NCBI GenBank assembly: GCA_947247005.1
Contig: OX365949.1
Coordinates: 4,226,001 to 4,290,000 of the forward strand
Reading direction: 5' to 3'
DNA: 64,000 nucleotides
Origin: Spisula solida
Lineage: Eukaryota > Mollusca > Bivalvia > Venerida > Mactridae
The position numbers were made by a program, and so were the translations under genes. Below are positions 52,476 to 60,944 of this stretch, one piece after another; position 1 is the first letter of the stretch, and every line of letters begins with the position of its first letter. The notes beneath the pieces are model-generated. The model worked only from the letters and a program-made list of their open reading frames with translations, did not search any database and was not told the origin of the DNA.

Positions 52476-53889
52476 TCAGACATTTACAACTATAGGTCTT
52501 CAACCAGAAAATGATGAGGAAATTAAGGTCTATAGTCAAATTAGTATTTGAGACAATTGCGTACCTGTACGCGTAGCTACCCGTACATGTAAACGTACAC
52601 GTTGCAATTAAAAATTTGCGAAACAAAATGTGAGGAGATCACGAGTACCAGTAAAAATTATATTGTGCAAATTTTGAAAATGAGTGCATATAAAAAAAAC
52701 TTACTTCGTATTTTGCTTCTAGTGAAATGATTTTTAGGAAACCGTCTTCCGCTTTGTGGAGAATTTCTAAAACTTTATGACTGTAAATAACAAAGTTACA
52801 ATTAGTATACATGGTTACTTGTTATTCAGACATTTGAACACAGTACTAGATGGTTGTAATGTTCCACATGTATGGTCGAAGATTGACTATTCGTTTTTTT
52901 TTCATTTCAGGAGCTCCAATTGAATGCAGGGGCGGAAACTCTATGTTATTCAGCTTTCAATTTATAGCTGAAACTATGTAGTTCAGCTTTTTGACAACTG
53001 TGACTGCGACTTTCAACTTTTTGACAGCTGAAACTTTAAACGGCGATTTCGACCACTGTGTCCTGCATGTCTAGTATTATGTACTTTATTTCGTCATGGG
53101 ACTTTTAACCAATACGTTTGTAATAAATCTGCCTTTCAGTGCAAACATAATTCCCAGGTTTGGCTTGTGCTTGGTGTTTACTAACTGCTTTATAATTCTA
53201 AAAGAAGAAACAGTGTACCTTTTAATCATATCTTCAATATATTGTAAACACTACCGGAAAATTATAGTAAATACTGCTGATGGAAAAACAATAATCACAT
53301 CTGTAGTAACCAATATCAGACCTTATAATATAAAGTAGTGAAAGAACTGATTACTCAAATTATAAACCTCTGGATATGTACTATAGAAAATATATAGCTT
53401 AAAGTGCAGTCATGAATAAATACATGTAGTCGTTTTCCATCTATACATGTTATATATTATTATCTTAATATTTAACTTTACCTGCTTGAGCATGTATGTA
53501 CATATATCCTAAAATGGCATTTAATTGCTTTGGGGTATCGGAATAATATCTCTATACATTTGAATACCCACTCTCTAGGCATATTTACTAAGCAATAAAT
53601 GCACCCAACCCTGTATATAAAAACCACCTATTGGAAAAGTAAAATGGTCTGTGTTTACAGTGGTCTCCCTTTACAGGGTAAATGTTATTGTTAATGATCT
53701 GATTACCGTGATCGGAGATACTAATAGTGATATTCGTAGACATGTTTTACAAAGTGTTTTTTGTTCAAAAGTGGACATGTGAATTTAAAGCTAAACGACT
53801 TACCCGTCATATTTAATAGGTGATTCTAGAGATGGAAACCCGACAGTCAATTGGAGAATGGCAATCAAGCAACCGATTTGGACAAACAT
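29167..53889 (-). CDS. CPB-like: Secreted procarboxypeptidase, M14A, B-type specificity (11 coding exons)
   Basis: Coding exons, 5' to 3': 53889-53804, 52780-52705, 51539-51403, 50141-50045, 48891-48781, 44957-44850, 44513-44409, 43598-43505, 40194-39992, 37355-37271, 29369-29167. All borders are AG/GT with matching phases; the sum is 1305 nt, 434 codons plus TAA. Residues 1-18 form a hydrophobic signal peptide. About 19-120 is the activation propeptide (LDFWK at 55-59, MIEDVQ at 94-99). The rest is the catalytic domain. Zinc ligands are His189, Glu192 and His316. Also present are Arg191, Arg245, Asn262-Arg263, Tyr318, Tyr368 and general base Glu391 in IELRDTG. Cys257 and a Cys in STNPCSD match the conserved disulfide. 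Asp375 matches residue 255 of the bovine enzyme, where Asp marks B-type enzymes. Predicted role: secreted digestive zymogen removing C-terminal Lys/Arg. Any upstream non-coding exon and the promoter are unidentified. Confidence 0.93.
29960..30180 (+). repeat. Dispersed SINE-like repeat with serial TGACCT half-sites
   Basis: It starts GGTGAAGGTCGCAGTGACCT and holds four TGACCT hexamers at 29975, 29981, 29988 and 29996, with spacings 0, 1 and 2. It then continues TCAAAATCAATAGGGGTCAT and ends near a poly-G run (about 30146-30158). I recall this repeat type as widespread in bivalve genomes; that memory, not an alignment, is the basis. It sits in intron 10 opposite to the gene's orientation. The overlapping frames on both strands are repeat-derived. 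Confidence 0.6.
30466..32095. repeat. 74-bp minisatellite, about 22 copies, with higher-order structure
   Basis: The unit is ACACACAGGGAACCAACAAT, GCATGGTGTACAGTACGACC, then TGGATACATACTCTATCCTG and TCTATCAACTTACT, 74 bp or 75 with an extra C. Variant sites (AACC/AATC, GCATGG/GTATGG, CCTGGA/CCTAGA, TACATA/TACTTA) recur in the same order 744 bp apart: 30634 onward matches 31378 onward. The 563-codon plus-strand frame arises because units mix 74 and 75 bp; it is antisense to the gene and has no start context. The array lies in intron 10. Confidence 0.95.
32315..33127. repeat. Left LTR, 813 bp
   Basis: Starts TGCGGTAATATTGGGCC and ends CGGCATTACA, so it has TG...CA ends. The copy at 35183-35995 has exactly the same length and looks essentially identical. 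Inside are TATATATAG near 32753 and an AATAAA-like word near 32919, as expected of an LTR promoter and poly(A) signal. Confidence 0.85.
35183..35995. repeat. Right LTR, 813 bp
   Basis: Same length and, on reading, the same sequence as 32315-33127 (constant offset of 2868 with no indel). The near-identity of the two LTRs points to a recent insertion. Confidence 0.85.
36327..37199. mobile_element. 873-bp inverted-repeat element with TA flanks
   Basis: The arms (about 36327-36603 and 36922-37199) are inverted copies with substitutions. The outer ends are CACTACGCCGAATTTC and GAAATTCGGCGTAGTG, each flanked by TA, which suggests a Tc1/mariner-type duplication. Shared inner blocks include ATCCATGCGGAACGG and GGAATGTATCCTCTGTGGAT. 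The right arm carries an extra CACGAGCAC repeat. It has no transposase. It ends about 70 bp from exon 10 of the carboxypeptidase gene. Confidence 0.75.
37271..37355 (-). CDS. Carboxypeptidase exon 10 (85 nt)
   Basis: The acceptor TTTTGTTCAG precedes GAACTTGCAGC; the donor is T|GTATGA. It encodes residues 340-367, including [15 protein letters not shown], and the first base of Tyr368. This is the short exon joining the H316 segment to the Glu391 segment in M14A enzymes. The frame only closes with this exon of exactly 28 codons plus one base. Confidence 0.9.
38154..38584. repeat. 24-bp minisatellite, 18 copies
   Basis: The unit is AAGGGATACCGGTATATACA followed by CAGG, alternating with a CCCAGG version. 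Each unit contains the perfect palindrome ATACCGGTAT. Since 24 is 8 codons, four long frames are open on both strands; none is credible as a gene. It lies in intron 9. Confidence 0.95.
38739..38830 (-). repeat. Inverted copy of the 66-bp repeat unit
   Basis: CCAATGATCTTATATAACTG, then CCAATATAGAGAT and TGATGACGTGTCCACTATTT, is the inverse complement of the units in the adjacent direct array, about 1.3 units long. Together they form a strongly asymmetric inverted repeat. Confidence 0.85.
38920..39560 (+). repeat. 66-bp minisatellite, about 10 copies
   Basis: The unit is ATCTCTATATTGGACGAGTT, ATGTAAGACCATTGGCTCAA, ATAGTGGGCACGTCATCAGA, then GGTTTG, with point variants and a few short units. 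The period of 22 codons keeps frames open on both strands, which are not genes. It lies in intron 9. Confidence 0.95.
39762..39833 (-). repeat. tRNA-like sequence in intron 9
   Basis: The minus strand reads AAGTGGTCTAGAGGTAGAATG (A-box like), then TTTGCACCCGAGACCC and GGTTCAATCACC (B-box like). The acceptor ends pair poorly, so a SINE head or tRNA pseudogene is more likely than a gene. Confidence 0.5.
39992..40194 (-). CDS. Carboxypeptidase exon 9 (zinc ligand His316)
   Basis: Acceptor TTTGACAG, donor CTT|GTAAGT. It completes Ser272 and encodes [25 protein letters not shown] and [16 protein letters not shown]. His316 is the third zinc ligand, Tyr318 corresponds to Tyr198 of bovine carboxypeptidase A, and the Cys pairs with the one in exon 8. 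Confidence 0.93.
40195..42060. other. Intron 8, first part: no repeat array
   Basis: AT-rich intron sequence. A 28-bp direct duplication containing CCCTCTTGCTATTCGATA occurs near 40956-41010. Nothing else is recognised. Confidence 0.45.
42064..42290. repeat. Two tandem copies of a hairpin element in intron 8
   Basis: Two related segments of about 110 bp (from 42064 and 42186) share GCCCACCAGCGA, CAATTG, GAATGAAA, TTTATTGTT and CCAATAGACTGTCGG. In the first, TGTGCCCACC at one end pairs with GGTGGGCACA at the other, with inner arms GAATGAA/TTCATTC, so it folds into a nested hairpin. The second copy has lost part of the right arm. Confidence 0.7.
42291..43504. other. Intron 8, part adjoining exon 8: nothing recognised
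   Basis: AT-rich intron sequence without clear repeats or exons. Confidence 0.45.
43505..43598 (-). CDS. Carboxypeptidase exon 8 (substrate-binding Arg, Asn-Arg)
   Basis: Acceptor TTTGTTTTTAG, donor A|GTAAAT. It encodes ERLWRKNRR with Arg245 (equivalent to Arg127, which polarises the scissile carbonyl), then [10 protein letters not shown] with Asn262-Arg263 (Asn144-Arg145), which bind the C-terminal carboxylate. Confidence 0.94.
43655..44050. repeat. 54-bp minisatellite, about 7 copies
   Basis: The unit is ACAAGTAAACTCATTGTGTT, ACAGGCGCTCTCAGCAGGAC, CTTTGTATACCGTA. At 18 codons it keeps frames open on both strands. The array starts 57 bp upstream of exon 8, inside intron 7. Confidence 0.95.
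44409..44513 (-). CDS. Carboxypeptidase exon 7 (NPDGYEY)
   Basis: Acceptor TTTTCAG, donor ACT|GTAAGT. It encodes residues 206-240, including [20 protein letters not shown], the conserved NPDGY block of M14A enzymes. Confidence 0.94.
44850..44957 (-). CDS. Carboxypeptidase exon 6 (HARE zinc motif)
   Basis: Acceptor CTGTTTGTAG, donor CAG|GTAAAC. It encodes residues 170-205 with [20 protein letters not shown]: His189 and Glu192 are zinc ligands, and Arg191 matches Arg71 of the bovine enzyme. Confidence 0.95.
44958..46540. other. Intron 5, first part
   Basis: AT-rich intron sequence; no exon or array. Frames of 60-78 codons here are not supported. Confidence 0.45.
46545..46685. repeat. Imperfect hairpin in intron 5
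   Basis: AGTCAGCACGTACCCTA and CTCCCCCAG on the left pair with CTGGGGGAGTAGTAGGGTAC and GTGCTGACT on the right. TATTTTGACATATG lies directly repeated at both sides (near 46540 and 46675). It may be a small MITE. Confidence 0.65.
46853..48732. repeat. 40-bp minisatellite, 47 copies, two unit types
   Basis: The unit is TGATACATAGCTAGTTCGCC followed by TACAGTATGATAGAGATGAC. A second type replaces CATAGCTAG with CACATATTG. Both types are interspersed irregularly along the array, with a few further point variants (TGCAG, AGGGATGAC, ACGGATAC). It fills half of intron 5 and ends 48 bp from exon 5. Confidence 0.97.
48781..48891 (-). CDS. Carboxypeptidase exon 5 (start of catalytic core)
   Basis: Acceptor TTTCGTTTAG, donor AAG|GTAAAT. 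It encodes residues 133-169, including IMNYLGAVV and [17 protein letters not shown], the typical first helix and following strand of the M14A catalytic domain. Confidence 0.93.
49305..49380. repeat. Near-perfect palindrome in intron 4
   Basis: From 49314 to 49369, GAGTGCAATTACTACAGTGC and AGGATAAT pair with ATTATCCT and GCACTGTGGTAACTGCACTC, with few mismatches and no loop. Weaker pairing extends outward (CAAAGGAAT against TATACCATTG). It could extrude as a cruciform. Confidence 0.85.
50045..50141 (-). CDS. Carboxypeptidase exon 4 (activation segment)
   Basis: Acceptor TTTTCTAG, donor ACG|GTAAAC. It completes Lys100 and encodes residues 101-132. It begins [20 protein letters not shown], a basic linker where trypsin-like cleavage would release the active enzyme (probably within the HRRATK stretch), then LERYNTYAT. 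Confidence 0.88.
50793..51240. repeat. 32-bp minisatellite, 14 copies
   Basis: The unit is ACACGAAAACCTATGTGACA followed by ATGTCTCATCAA, with ATGTGAC/AAGTGAC variants and two units with CGGCTACC in place of CGAAAACC. Total 448 bp, exactly 14 periods. It lies in intron 3. Confidence 0.97.
51403..51539 (-). CDS. Carboxypeptidase exon 3 (propeptide)
   Basis: Acceptor CCTTTTTAG, donor AA|GTAAGG. It encodes residues 55-99: [20 protein letters not shown], then [11 protein letters not shown] and MIEDVQ, the recognisable core of the M14A activation peptide. Confidence 0.93.
52386..52476 (+). repeat. (ATTT)n microsatellite
   Basis: About 22 copies of the tetranucleotide ATTT in intron 2. Confidence 0.97.
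52705..52780 (-). CDS. Carboxypeptidase exon 2 (propeptide)
   Basis: Acceptor TTATTTACAG, donor GAA|GTAAGT. It completes Gly29 and encodes residues 30-54 (GHKVLEI then [12 protein letters not shown]), the first strand of the activation domain. Confidence 0.88.
53804..53889 (-). CDS. Carboxypeptidase exon 1 of the coding part (signal peptide)
   Basis: The ATG at 53889-53887 starts [18 protein letters not shown], a hydrophobic stretch typical of a signal peptide, followed by [11 protein letters not shown]. The donor is GG|GTAAGT. An acceptor-like TTTATTCCAG ends 20 bases upstream of the ATG, so the 5' leader probably continues in an upstream exon that I cannot locate. Confidence 0.85.
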
Positions 53890-53911
53890 CGTGGAATTGT
53901 ATGAATTTCCT

Positions 53912-56595
53912 GGAATAAATAGCAACTATCAGTCAAACAATCATGGTAAATTAATATCATCGTTCAGTACGTCTTTTGAATAAAATCAGTGCACTTGAAT
54001 CCAGCAATCAAAATAATGTTTAGGGCCGAACTTCACAAAGTTGTTTCAAATATGTTTTGTCTAAGAAAAGCGTAAAGTTCTGAACTTGTTCAATTATTTC
54101 CTTACGAAAAAAGTGATTTTTTTCATTTATTTAAGATTCTCTATCTTTGTGATTGTAAAATTTCATACAAGAACATGTCTTTAGAAAAAAGCTAGTAAGC
54201 TTTGTAAATTTTTCTGTTCTATATTCCCAAAACAATAAACGAACATTTCCAAATATAATACCGTAACTTCAGTTAAGCAGTGTGATCGTTATACAGATAT
54301 CTTCAATTGTCGTTGCAGCAGTATCTTTTTATTGCATACACATACTAAGCAGTATCAATAAAAAGCAGGACATGCGATTTAAGATAGTATTGTACGTGCA
54401 ATATACATGTAGTTGTAACATTTCGAGATTTTTTTCAGTCTACAAAATGTATAATTACTAGAATCCTAAAGTTACCCAATCAATGGGCGAATGTCATTAT
54501 TAATTACCCCAACATTGTTTTTATCCGGTTATGCACAGATTTAGACCACATAAAGATAGGTTCACCATCAAATTATCAGGATGTAACATTTGGCATGAGC
54601 CCCACCCCACCTCATTTTTCATGTTTTAAATATGTATAAATTCCAATAATCTAAACAAAAATATTTTCCTTCCAGATAACTGTATTAATTCATGCTTTAA
54701 ATACAAAACATTACCTAAATTCTAAAAAGAAAAAAACATGGTCCCAGTGGGGTTTGAACCCATGACCCTCAAGAAGATGTCAACTGTATTAGTTAAATAC
54801 ATGAACTTGAGAACTCTTCAGAATGGAGGATTTGCATTATTTATCTACTGCTTAATTCGCATTAACAGTGACCATATGAAATTGCATTTTTCAGCGTTAG
54901 CTGTCTTGCTTGATATTTGACCTACTTTAAAAACCAATGAAATGTTTACACAAAAATAGAAGAAACTGAATATTTACTTCCCATTGGTCAGAATATGCTA
55001 TACTCATCACAAAAGATACCGCGAAAAAGTTACATTTCTGTTAAACTTGTAATCAAAGGTACGGTAGATACACACAGAGATCTGTTATTCGCGTTTCTCT
55101 AAGTGCGTAGTGTATTTCTTATTAATTCTATTTTTAACTGTTTGACCTTAATGTGACCCGGGTCAAGTATAGAATGGATTTATAATAGTAATACAGCGCT
55201 TGAAAATAAAGTATCGGAATTAGCTACATAGGTAGCGCGTTCGTCTACACCATATTATTTAGTACCTACATCAGCCTATTTTTTCTGATTTTCTTTTTTC
55301 CCATTTTGTTTTTGTCTATAATTTCGACGTTAATATGAGTTAATTTAAGTCCCGTCTATAGTTTTTTCAGACATAATGCGCGGTAAATATTAAAGTCTGA
55401 GTTAAGTTTGGAATCACTATATATCGCTATAATTGCCGGATATAACGGACCGCGGAATCTAGACTAATTAATACATATACCTATATTACTATTCTTTTTT
55501 TATTAACTGACAAACACTTTACATGGATAAATATATAAACTCTAGTTTGATTAGTGTTTTCAATTTCAACGATATGAAATAACGTCCGCATCTTTATTGA
55601 AAACAAGTACACATATCTGCTATATTAACGCTGTTTATCTTTTTTAAAGATATTTCTTGTTTACATTTACACTAAAATGCAATGCCCTCAAACATGAGTG
55701 ATTTCACAGTAGTTTCTTAATACAGGCATTCAAATAACATAATGACGTAAACTTACCGCTTTTATCAATACAAATGAACATTTGAATTAGCACAAAATTA
55801 AAATAACGTCTGAAATCACACAAAAATAAAATAACGTCCGAATTCACACAACATTAACGTTTGAATTTATATGAAAAATAACAAATAAACATCCTCAATG
55901 CAGAACCGAGTAGACGAGTAAATTAACAAACCTCTACAATGCAATGCGATTATACAAAATATCCTTGTTAAATGTCAGTATACTATTTCATATGATAATA
56001 AAATCAACTGGATATTAACGTATATGATTAAAGAATACAGAAAGAAAGGTCATACTAGCTGTGATTAGCAATCCGATAAAAGCTTAGCCTTATCGTGGCG
56101 ATAAGAACTGGTAAAAGGAGTCGCAGGTGTTGCTTTAAAACAGTCCTGTCAATTAGCTACAATTTTGGTATTTGACGAATGAAACTTGATATACTCTAGG
56201 GAGCAATACGGGATCTGGGATCTCCGCAGTTCTAGTCGCCATACTTTAAATGCTGGACTAACGAAGACTTTTATGAAATCTGTAAATACCCTTGTTTCCT
56301 GCTCCTCGTTTAAAGTGTTGAAATAAAACTAGATTGGAAAATTGTTTAAATATCACTGGTAACTAAAAGTCATTAAAATACAATAATCATTAAAATTTCT
56401 AAAACAAGACAAATTCTTAAAATCGAAGTATTATAACAACTGTTACCAGAGCCCTGTCCACAATAGAACTGTCTGATGATAAGAATTTTGAAATCACGAC
56501 CTTCACCAAATCTGGAGTCGCTTGTGATTAGGTTTGTCCTAAAAGCTGAATACATGTATTACATTTCTAGTCTGGCTAACAATTACAATACTTTA
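53912..56595. other. Upstream region of the carboxypeptidase gene
   Basis: The promoter should lie here or further up, but no reliable element can be named. Near 54741-54775 the minus strand has a B-box-like GGGTTCAAACCCCACTGGGACC, a possible SINE remnant. The rest is AT-rich without supported features. Confidence 0.4.
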
Positions 56596-56601
56596 TAACT
56601 A

Positions 56602-56777
56602 CAGTACAACCTCTGTAGAACATCACCCTTTGGGAGCTGCATATATTGGCCGTTTTATAGAGGTTGTTGCTTTGCAGAGGTTAAATTCGGAGTAAATATC
56701 AGCTTGCGGAAATGTTTAAGGTTTTGTGATAGAGAAGTTGTTACTCTATAAAGGCCCGCTCTGGAGAGGTTGCACTG
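56602..56777. mobile_element. 176-bp MITE of Tc1/mariner (pogo-like) type
   Basis: The ends CAGTACAACCTCT and AGAGGTTGCACTG are inverse complements with one mismatch and are flanked by TA on both sides. The interior repeats ATAGAGGTTG-like words. A second partial copy begins TACAGTGGAACCTC at about 56784. Confidence 0.7.
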
Positions 56778-57411
56778 TACATAATACAGTGGAACCTCAA
56801 TTATAATACCACCCTTGTCATAGAACCAGTCAACATTAAACACTGCATGGCCTTCTTGTTGAGTTGGTCATAATATAGAGGTTTTAAGAAGAACAAAACG
56901 AGTAATACATATCGTACAGTGGAAATAAACTTGAAACTTTTGTTATTATCATAAGGTCTTATCATTTAGGGGTTCTTTAAGTGGAGGGTTACGGTATAAG
57001 CATGATTCGTGTTTGCCTTTATCCTATTCTGTTTATGTTTTAGGACTTTGAGTCATTACGTCATGTAACACGAGGATTTACTAGTACCTCAGGGGATGTT
57101 ACTACATTTTCAAAGTGACGCATCAGATGTTTCCTATTGTTTGGGGGCTTTTATTATTGCTGCAAGAAGATAATAGATAATCAGACTGGGAAGGCAACAC
57201 TCAACCCAAACAGCCCAGCAAAGAAAACATAAAAACATCACATATCACATTTACACTCGAACTAATCCTGGATTCAGAAACTGAGAGACAATTTTTGATA
57301 TGCACTTACACTTACATACACTAGTCGAATGTTCTAAGTACACACTTAAGTAAACGACCATTTAGTTCACTGCTTAAAACAGCTGTGTGAAGTTGGCTCA
57401 ACATACGACAT

Positions 57412-58795
57412 ACGACATTCAAAAAATCGAATGTCGTCCAGCTCGACATACGACATTGGACGACATTCAAAAAATCGAATGTCGTCCAGCTCGACATACG
57501 ACATTGGACGACATTCAAAAAATCATCAAAAATCGAATGTCGTCCAGCTCGACATTGGACGACATTGGACGACATTCAAATATCATCAAAAATCGAATGT
57601 CGTCCAGCTCGACATTGGACGACATTGGACGACATTCAAAAAATCATCAAAAATCGAATGTCGTCCAGCTCGACATTGGACGACATTGGACGACATTAAA
57701 AAAAATCGTCTAAAATCGAATGTCGTCCAGCTCGACATTGGACGACATTGGACGACATTCAAAAAATCATCTAAAATCGAATGTCGTCCAGCTCGACATA
57801 CGACATTGGACGACATTCAAAAAATCATCAAAAATCGAATGTCGTCCAGCTCGACATTGGACGACATTGGACGACATTCAAATATCATCAAAAATCGAAT
57901 GTCGTCCAGCTCGACATTGGACGACATTGGACGACATTCAAAAAATCATCTAAAATCGAATGTCGTCCAGCTCGACATACGACATTGGACGACATTCAAA
58001 AAATCATCAAAAATCGAATGTCGTCCAGCTCGACATTGGACGACATTGGACGACATTCAAATATCATCAAAAATCGAATGTCGTCCAGCTCGACATTGGA
58101 CGACATTGGACGACATTCAAAAAATCATCAAAAATCGAATGTCGTCCAGCTCGACATTGGACGACATTGGACGACATTAAAAAAAATCGTCTAAAATCGA
58201 ATGTCGTCCAGCTCGACATTGGACGACATTGGACGACATTCAAAAAATCATCTAAAATCGAATGTCGTCCAGCTCGACATTGGACGACATTGGACGACAT
58301 TCAAAAAATCATCTAAAATCGAATGTCGTCCAGCTCGACATTGGACGACATTGGACGACATTCAAATATCATTAAAAATCGAATGTCGTCCAGCTCGACA
58401 TTGGACGACATTGGACGACATTCAAAAAATCATCAAAAATCGAATGTCGTCCAGCTCGACATTGGACGACATTGGACGACATTAAAAAAAATCGTCTAAA
58501 ATCGAATGTCGTCCAGCTCGACATTGGACGACATTGGACGACATTCAAAAAATCATCTAAAATCGAATGTCGTCCAGCTCGACATTGGACGACATTGGAC
58601 GACATTCAAATATCATTAAAAATCGAATGTCGTCCAGCTCGACATTGGACGACATTGGACGACATTCAAAAAATCATCAAAAATCGAATGTCGTCCAGCT
58701 CGACATTGGACGACATTGGACGACATTCAAAAAATCATCTAAAATCGAATGTCGTCCAGCTCGACATTGGACGACATTGGACGCCATTCAAAACG
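57412..58795 (+). repeat. Left-arm array of roughly 61-bp palindromic units
   Basis: The typical unit is AAAATCGAATGTCGTCCAGC, TCGACATTGGACGACATTGG, ACGACATTCAAAAAATCATC, about 23 copies with shorter first units. Each unit is itself a hairpin: GAATGTCGTCC pairs with GGACGACATTC. The long frames on both strands are repeat artefacts. Confidence 0.95.
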
Positions 58796-59432
58796 TTGTC
58801 AGTAATTGAATGCCTTGCAGCTCGAAGACGTTAAAACATAGTTGAGATGATGTTAGTAGTCAGTAATTTGGAAAATATCGTCTCTGGTGTACACTAGAAT
58901 GTCGCGAAAATTAATTACATTACTCACCTTTACTAGCAATATCCTGTGTACAGTATACCGCAGTGATGATTACATTTTAAATATTGTTACGGCATTTTGA
59001 CCCCATTCAAAACAATAATTAAAACCAGTGTATGTAGTTATTTATACCCGCGCGAAATCCCGTTCACAACGGTCCCATGATTGTGTGTACCGTATTATGG
59101 AAACATATGCGTGCACATTCTCCGCTGTCGGCGGATTCGAAATGCATGATTGTTATATTCGAATTTTATTTGAATTGTATTCGAATTATCTTAGAAGTAT
59201 TTCTAACGACATTTAGACAAGCTGTAATAATTTTGGTCATTTCGAATCATCATTCGGAATTTTTTTCAAATTTTTAGTTTTTATTAATTCCGACTCATTC
59301 GGACCCATTCCGGCTGATTCGAGATTCGTATGATTGGGGTATCAATTACGTCTATCGCAAGCCCGATACCTGTAAAAACTACATACACATGGGTAACGAA
59401 CTAGTATGTGTTTATCCACGTCCCTATTGTTT

Positions 59433-59545
59433 CGCTTACCAATCATGATGTAATAGTGTATGTTGAACGCATAGCTAGACTGATTCTGACCCTGTGGTTC
59501 GGCTGTGCACTTTCCACTAACGGAAGTGTACACAGCATTACTCAA
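59433..59545 (-). other. Exon-like open segment of unknown origin
   Basis: On the minus strand, AACTTGAG precedes an open stretch encoding NAVYTSVSGKCTAEPQGQNQ and then SSYAFNIHYYIMI, followed by GTAAGCG, a good splice donor. The composition looks like a secreted-protein exon, but I do not recognise the family and the acceptor is weak. It could be chance, a captured host exon or a relic. Confidence 0.25.
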
Positions 59546-59794
59546 GTTTTGCGGTCAAACCTCGTAAGTTTTTTCGATTTGTTTTATGTCATTTCATGCG
59601 CATTATGAAATGAATAATAACCAAACCAGCATTGGAGACTACATATGTAGATAAATATCAAATTGCATCACATATAATTTCAGGTGTATTCGTAAGTAAT
59701 ATGGCGTCCATCTTTGACGTCATTTTGGATTCCCGGGTTCGTACAATATGTTGATAATTCATGCCGACAGTTATATATTCCATATATAAACCAA

Positions 59795-59965
59795 ATCACT
59801 GTACAACTTATTGTGATACTATACAATTTAACTTTTATGACTTATTGTGATTGAAATATCCGGTTATTTCCCATCACTGTACGACTTATTGCAATACTAT
59901 ACAAGTCAACGTGTACTCCTTATTGTGATAACCGGAAGTTGACTCGTTTATACACTGTTCTATTA
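59795..59965 (+). repeat. Second copy of the window-start dispersed repeat
   Basis: CACTGTACAACTTATTGTGA and ACTATACAATTTAAC, then ACCGGAAGTTGACTCGTTTA and TACACTGT, follow the same order as 75-230. Confidence 0.55.
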
Positions 59966-60944
59966 GTATTTAACATTGCTTGTTGCATTTTAGTTGTCAC
60001 CTACCCATGAATAGGCTACTTTTGTGCCGAGTGTCACTCGACTCTTAGGCACCGTGGACAGCAACTGTAGATACTAGTATACAACAGACGGACGAACAAG
60101 AGCATTCAAAATATTATCTTAAATCCTTGTCAGGCTGCCTGAACATAACTAGTAATTATTGAACAAACACAAGTTTAGATTAAATTTCCGTGACTTTATT
60201 AACAGAACTATTATTATAACAAATATTCCAGTTGACACAAGAAAAGTATAAAGTAAAACCAAAATATCCGGTAATATCGCAAAGCAACTCGCAAATATTC
60301 CAAACTATTCACGATTTACTGAAAGTACACAAGTCTTAGCGAATCTATAAACTCCCCTAACCAAATTGATTAAGTAAATAAAACTATATTTTGTTATGTT
60401 TCCGAAATTTTGTGCATTGTGTACCGTTGAAATTCACGAAAAGAAACGCCCCACTTAAACTTCTGTGAATAGCCATGCAACCAAAATAACCTCAAATTGC
60501 GTTTCCTGGTGCTAAGATTAAAGATTGTAAAAACCAAATAAGTTGTTCCGCACATTGAATAATTTAAACTCCTACGGTTGCTAAGCGACTCATCACAAAG
60601 AAAAACAATATAGCGGACAATAAAGTATCAACAAATACAAACTTTACATGACTGACTCCTTACATCAGCAAGTGACACTATTCGTTCATTCTACAATGAT
60701 TGAACAAAAAGTGCAACATTTTAAATCCAAACATGCACACATAAACAAGGTAAAGTCGCGGAAATTGATTACGTTTAGATAGGCCGTTCTGATATGGGTA
60801 AATATGCTAGATCTAAATGTAAGTAAGATTATTAGCATAATATAACAGAGAAATGTGCTTTGTCAGTTGAGACGTTCAAAGTTAACATAGAATAACAGAA
60901 ATAATGATCGTATATTAAATGCACGCCTTAATGTTATTATACAT

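Larger units (their letters stand above)
58800..60940. other. Interior of the foldback element
   Basis: No transposase. It holds a possible exon-like segment (59433-59545), a copy of the repeat also found at 75-230 (59795-59965) and otherwise AT-rich DNA. Confidence 0.5.

Noticed and set aside
57321..58834. Many frames of 75-249 codons
   Set aside because: All come from the roughly 61-bp palindromic transposon array; the same peptides appear on both strands and in the right arm.
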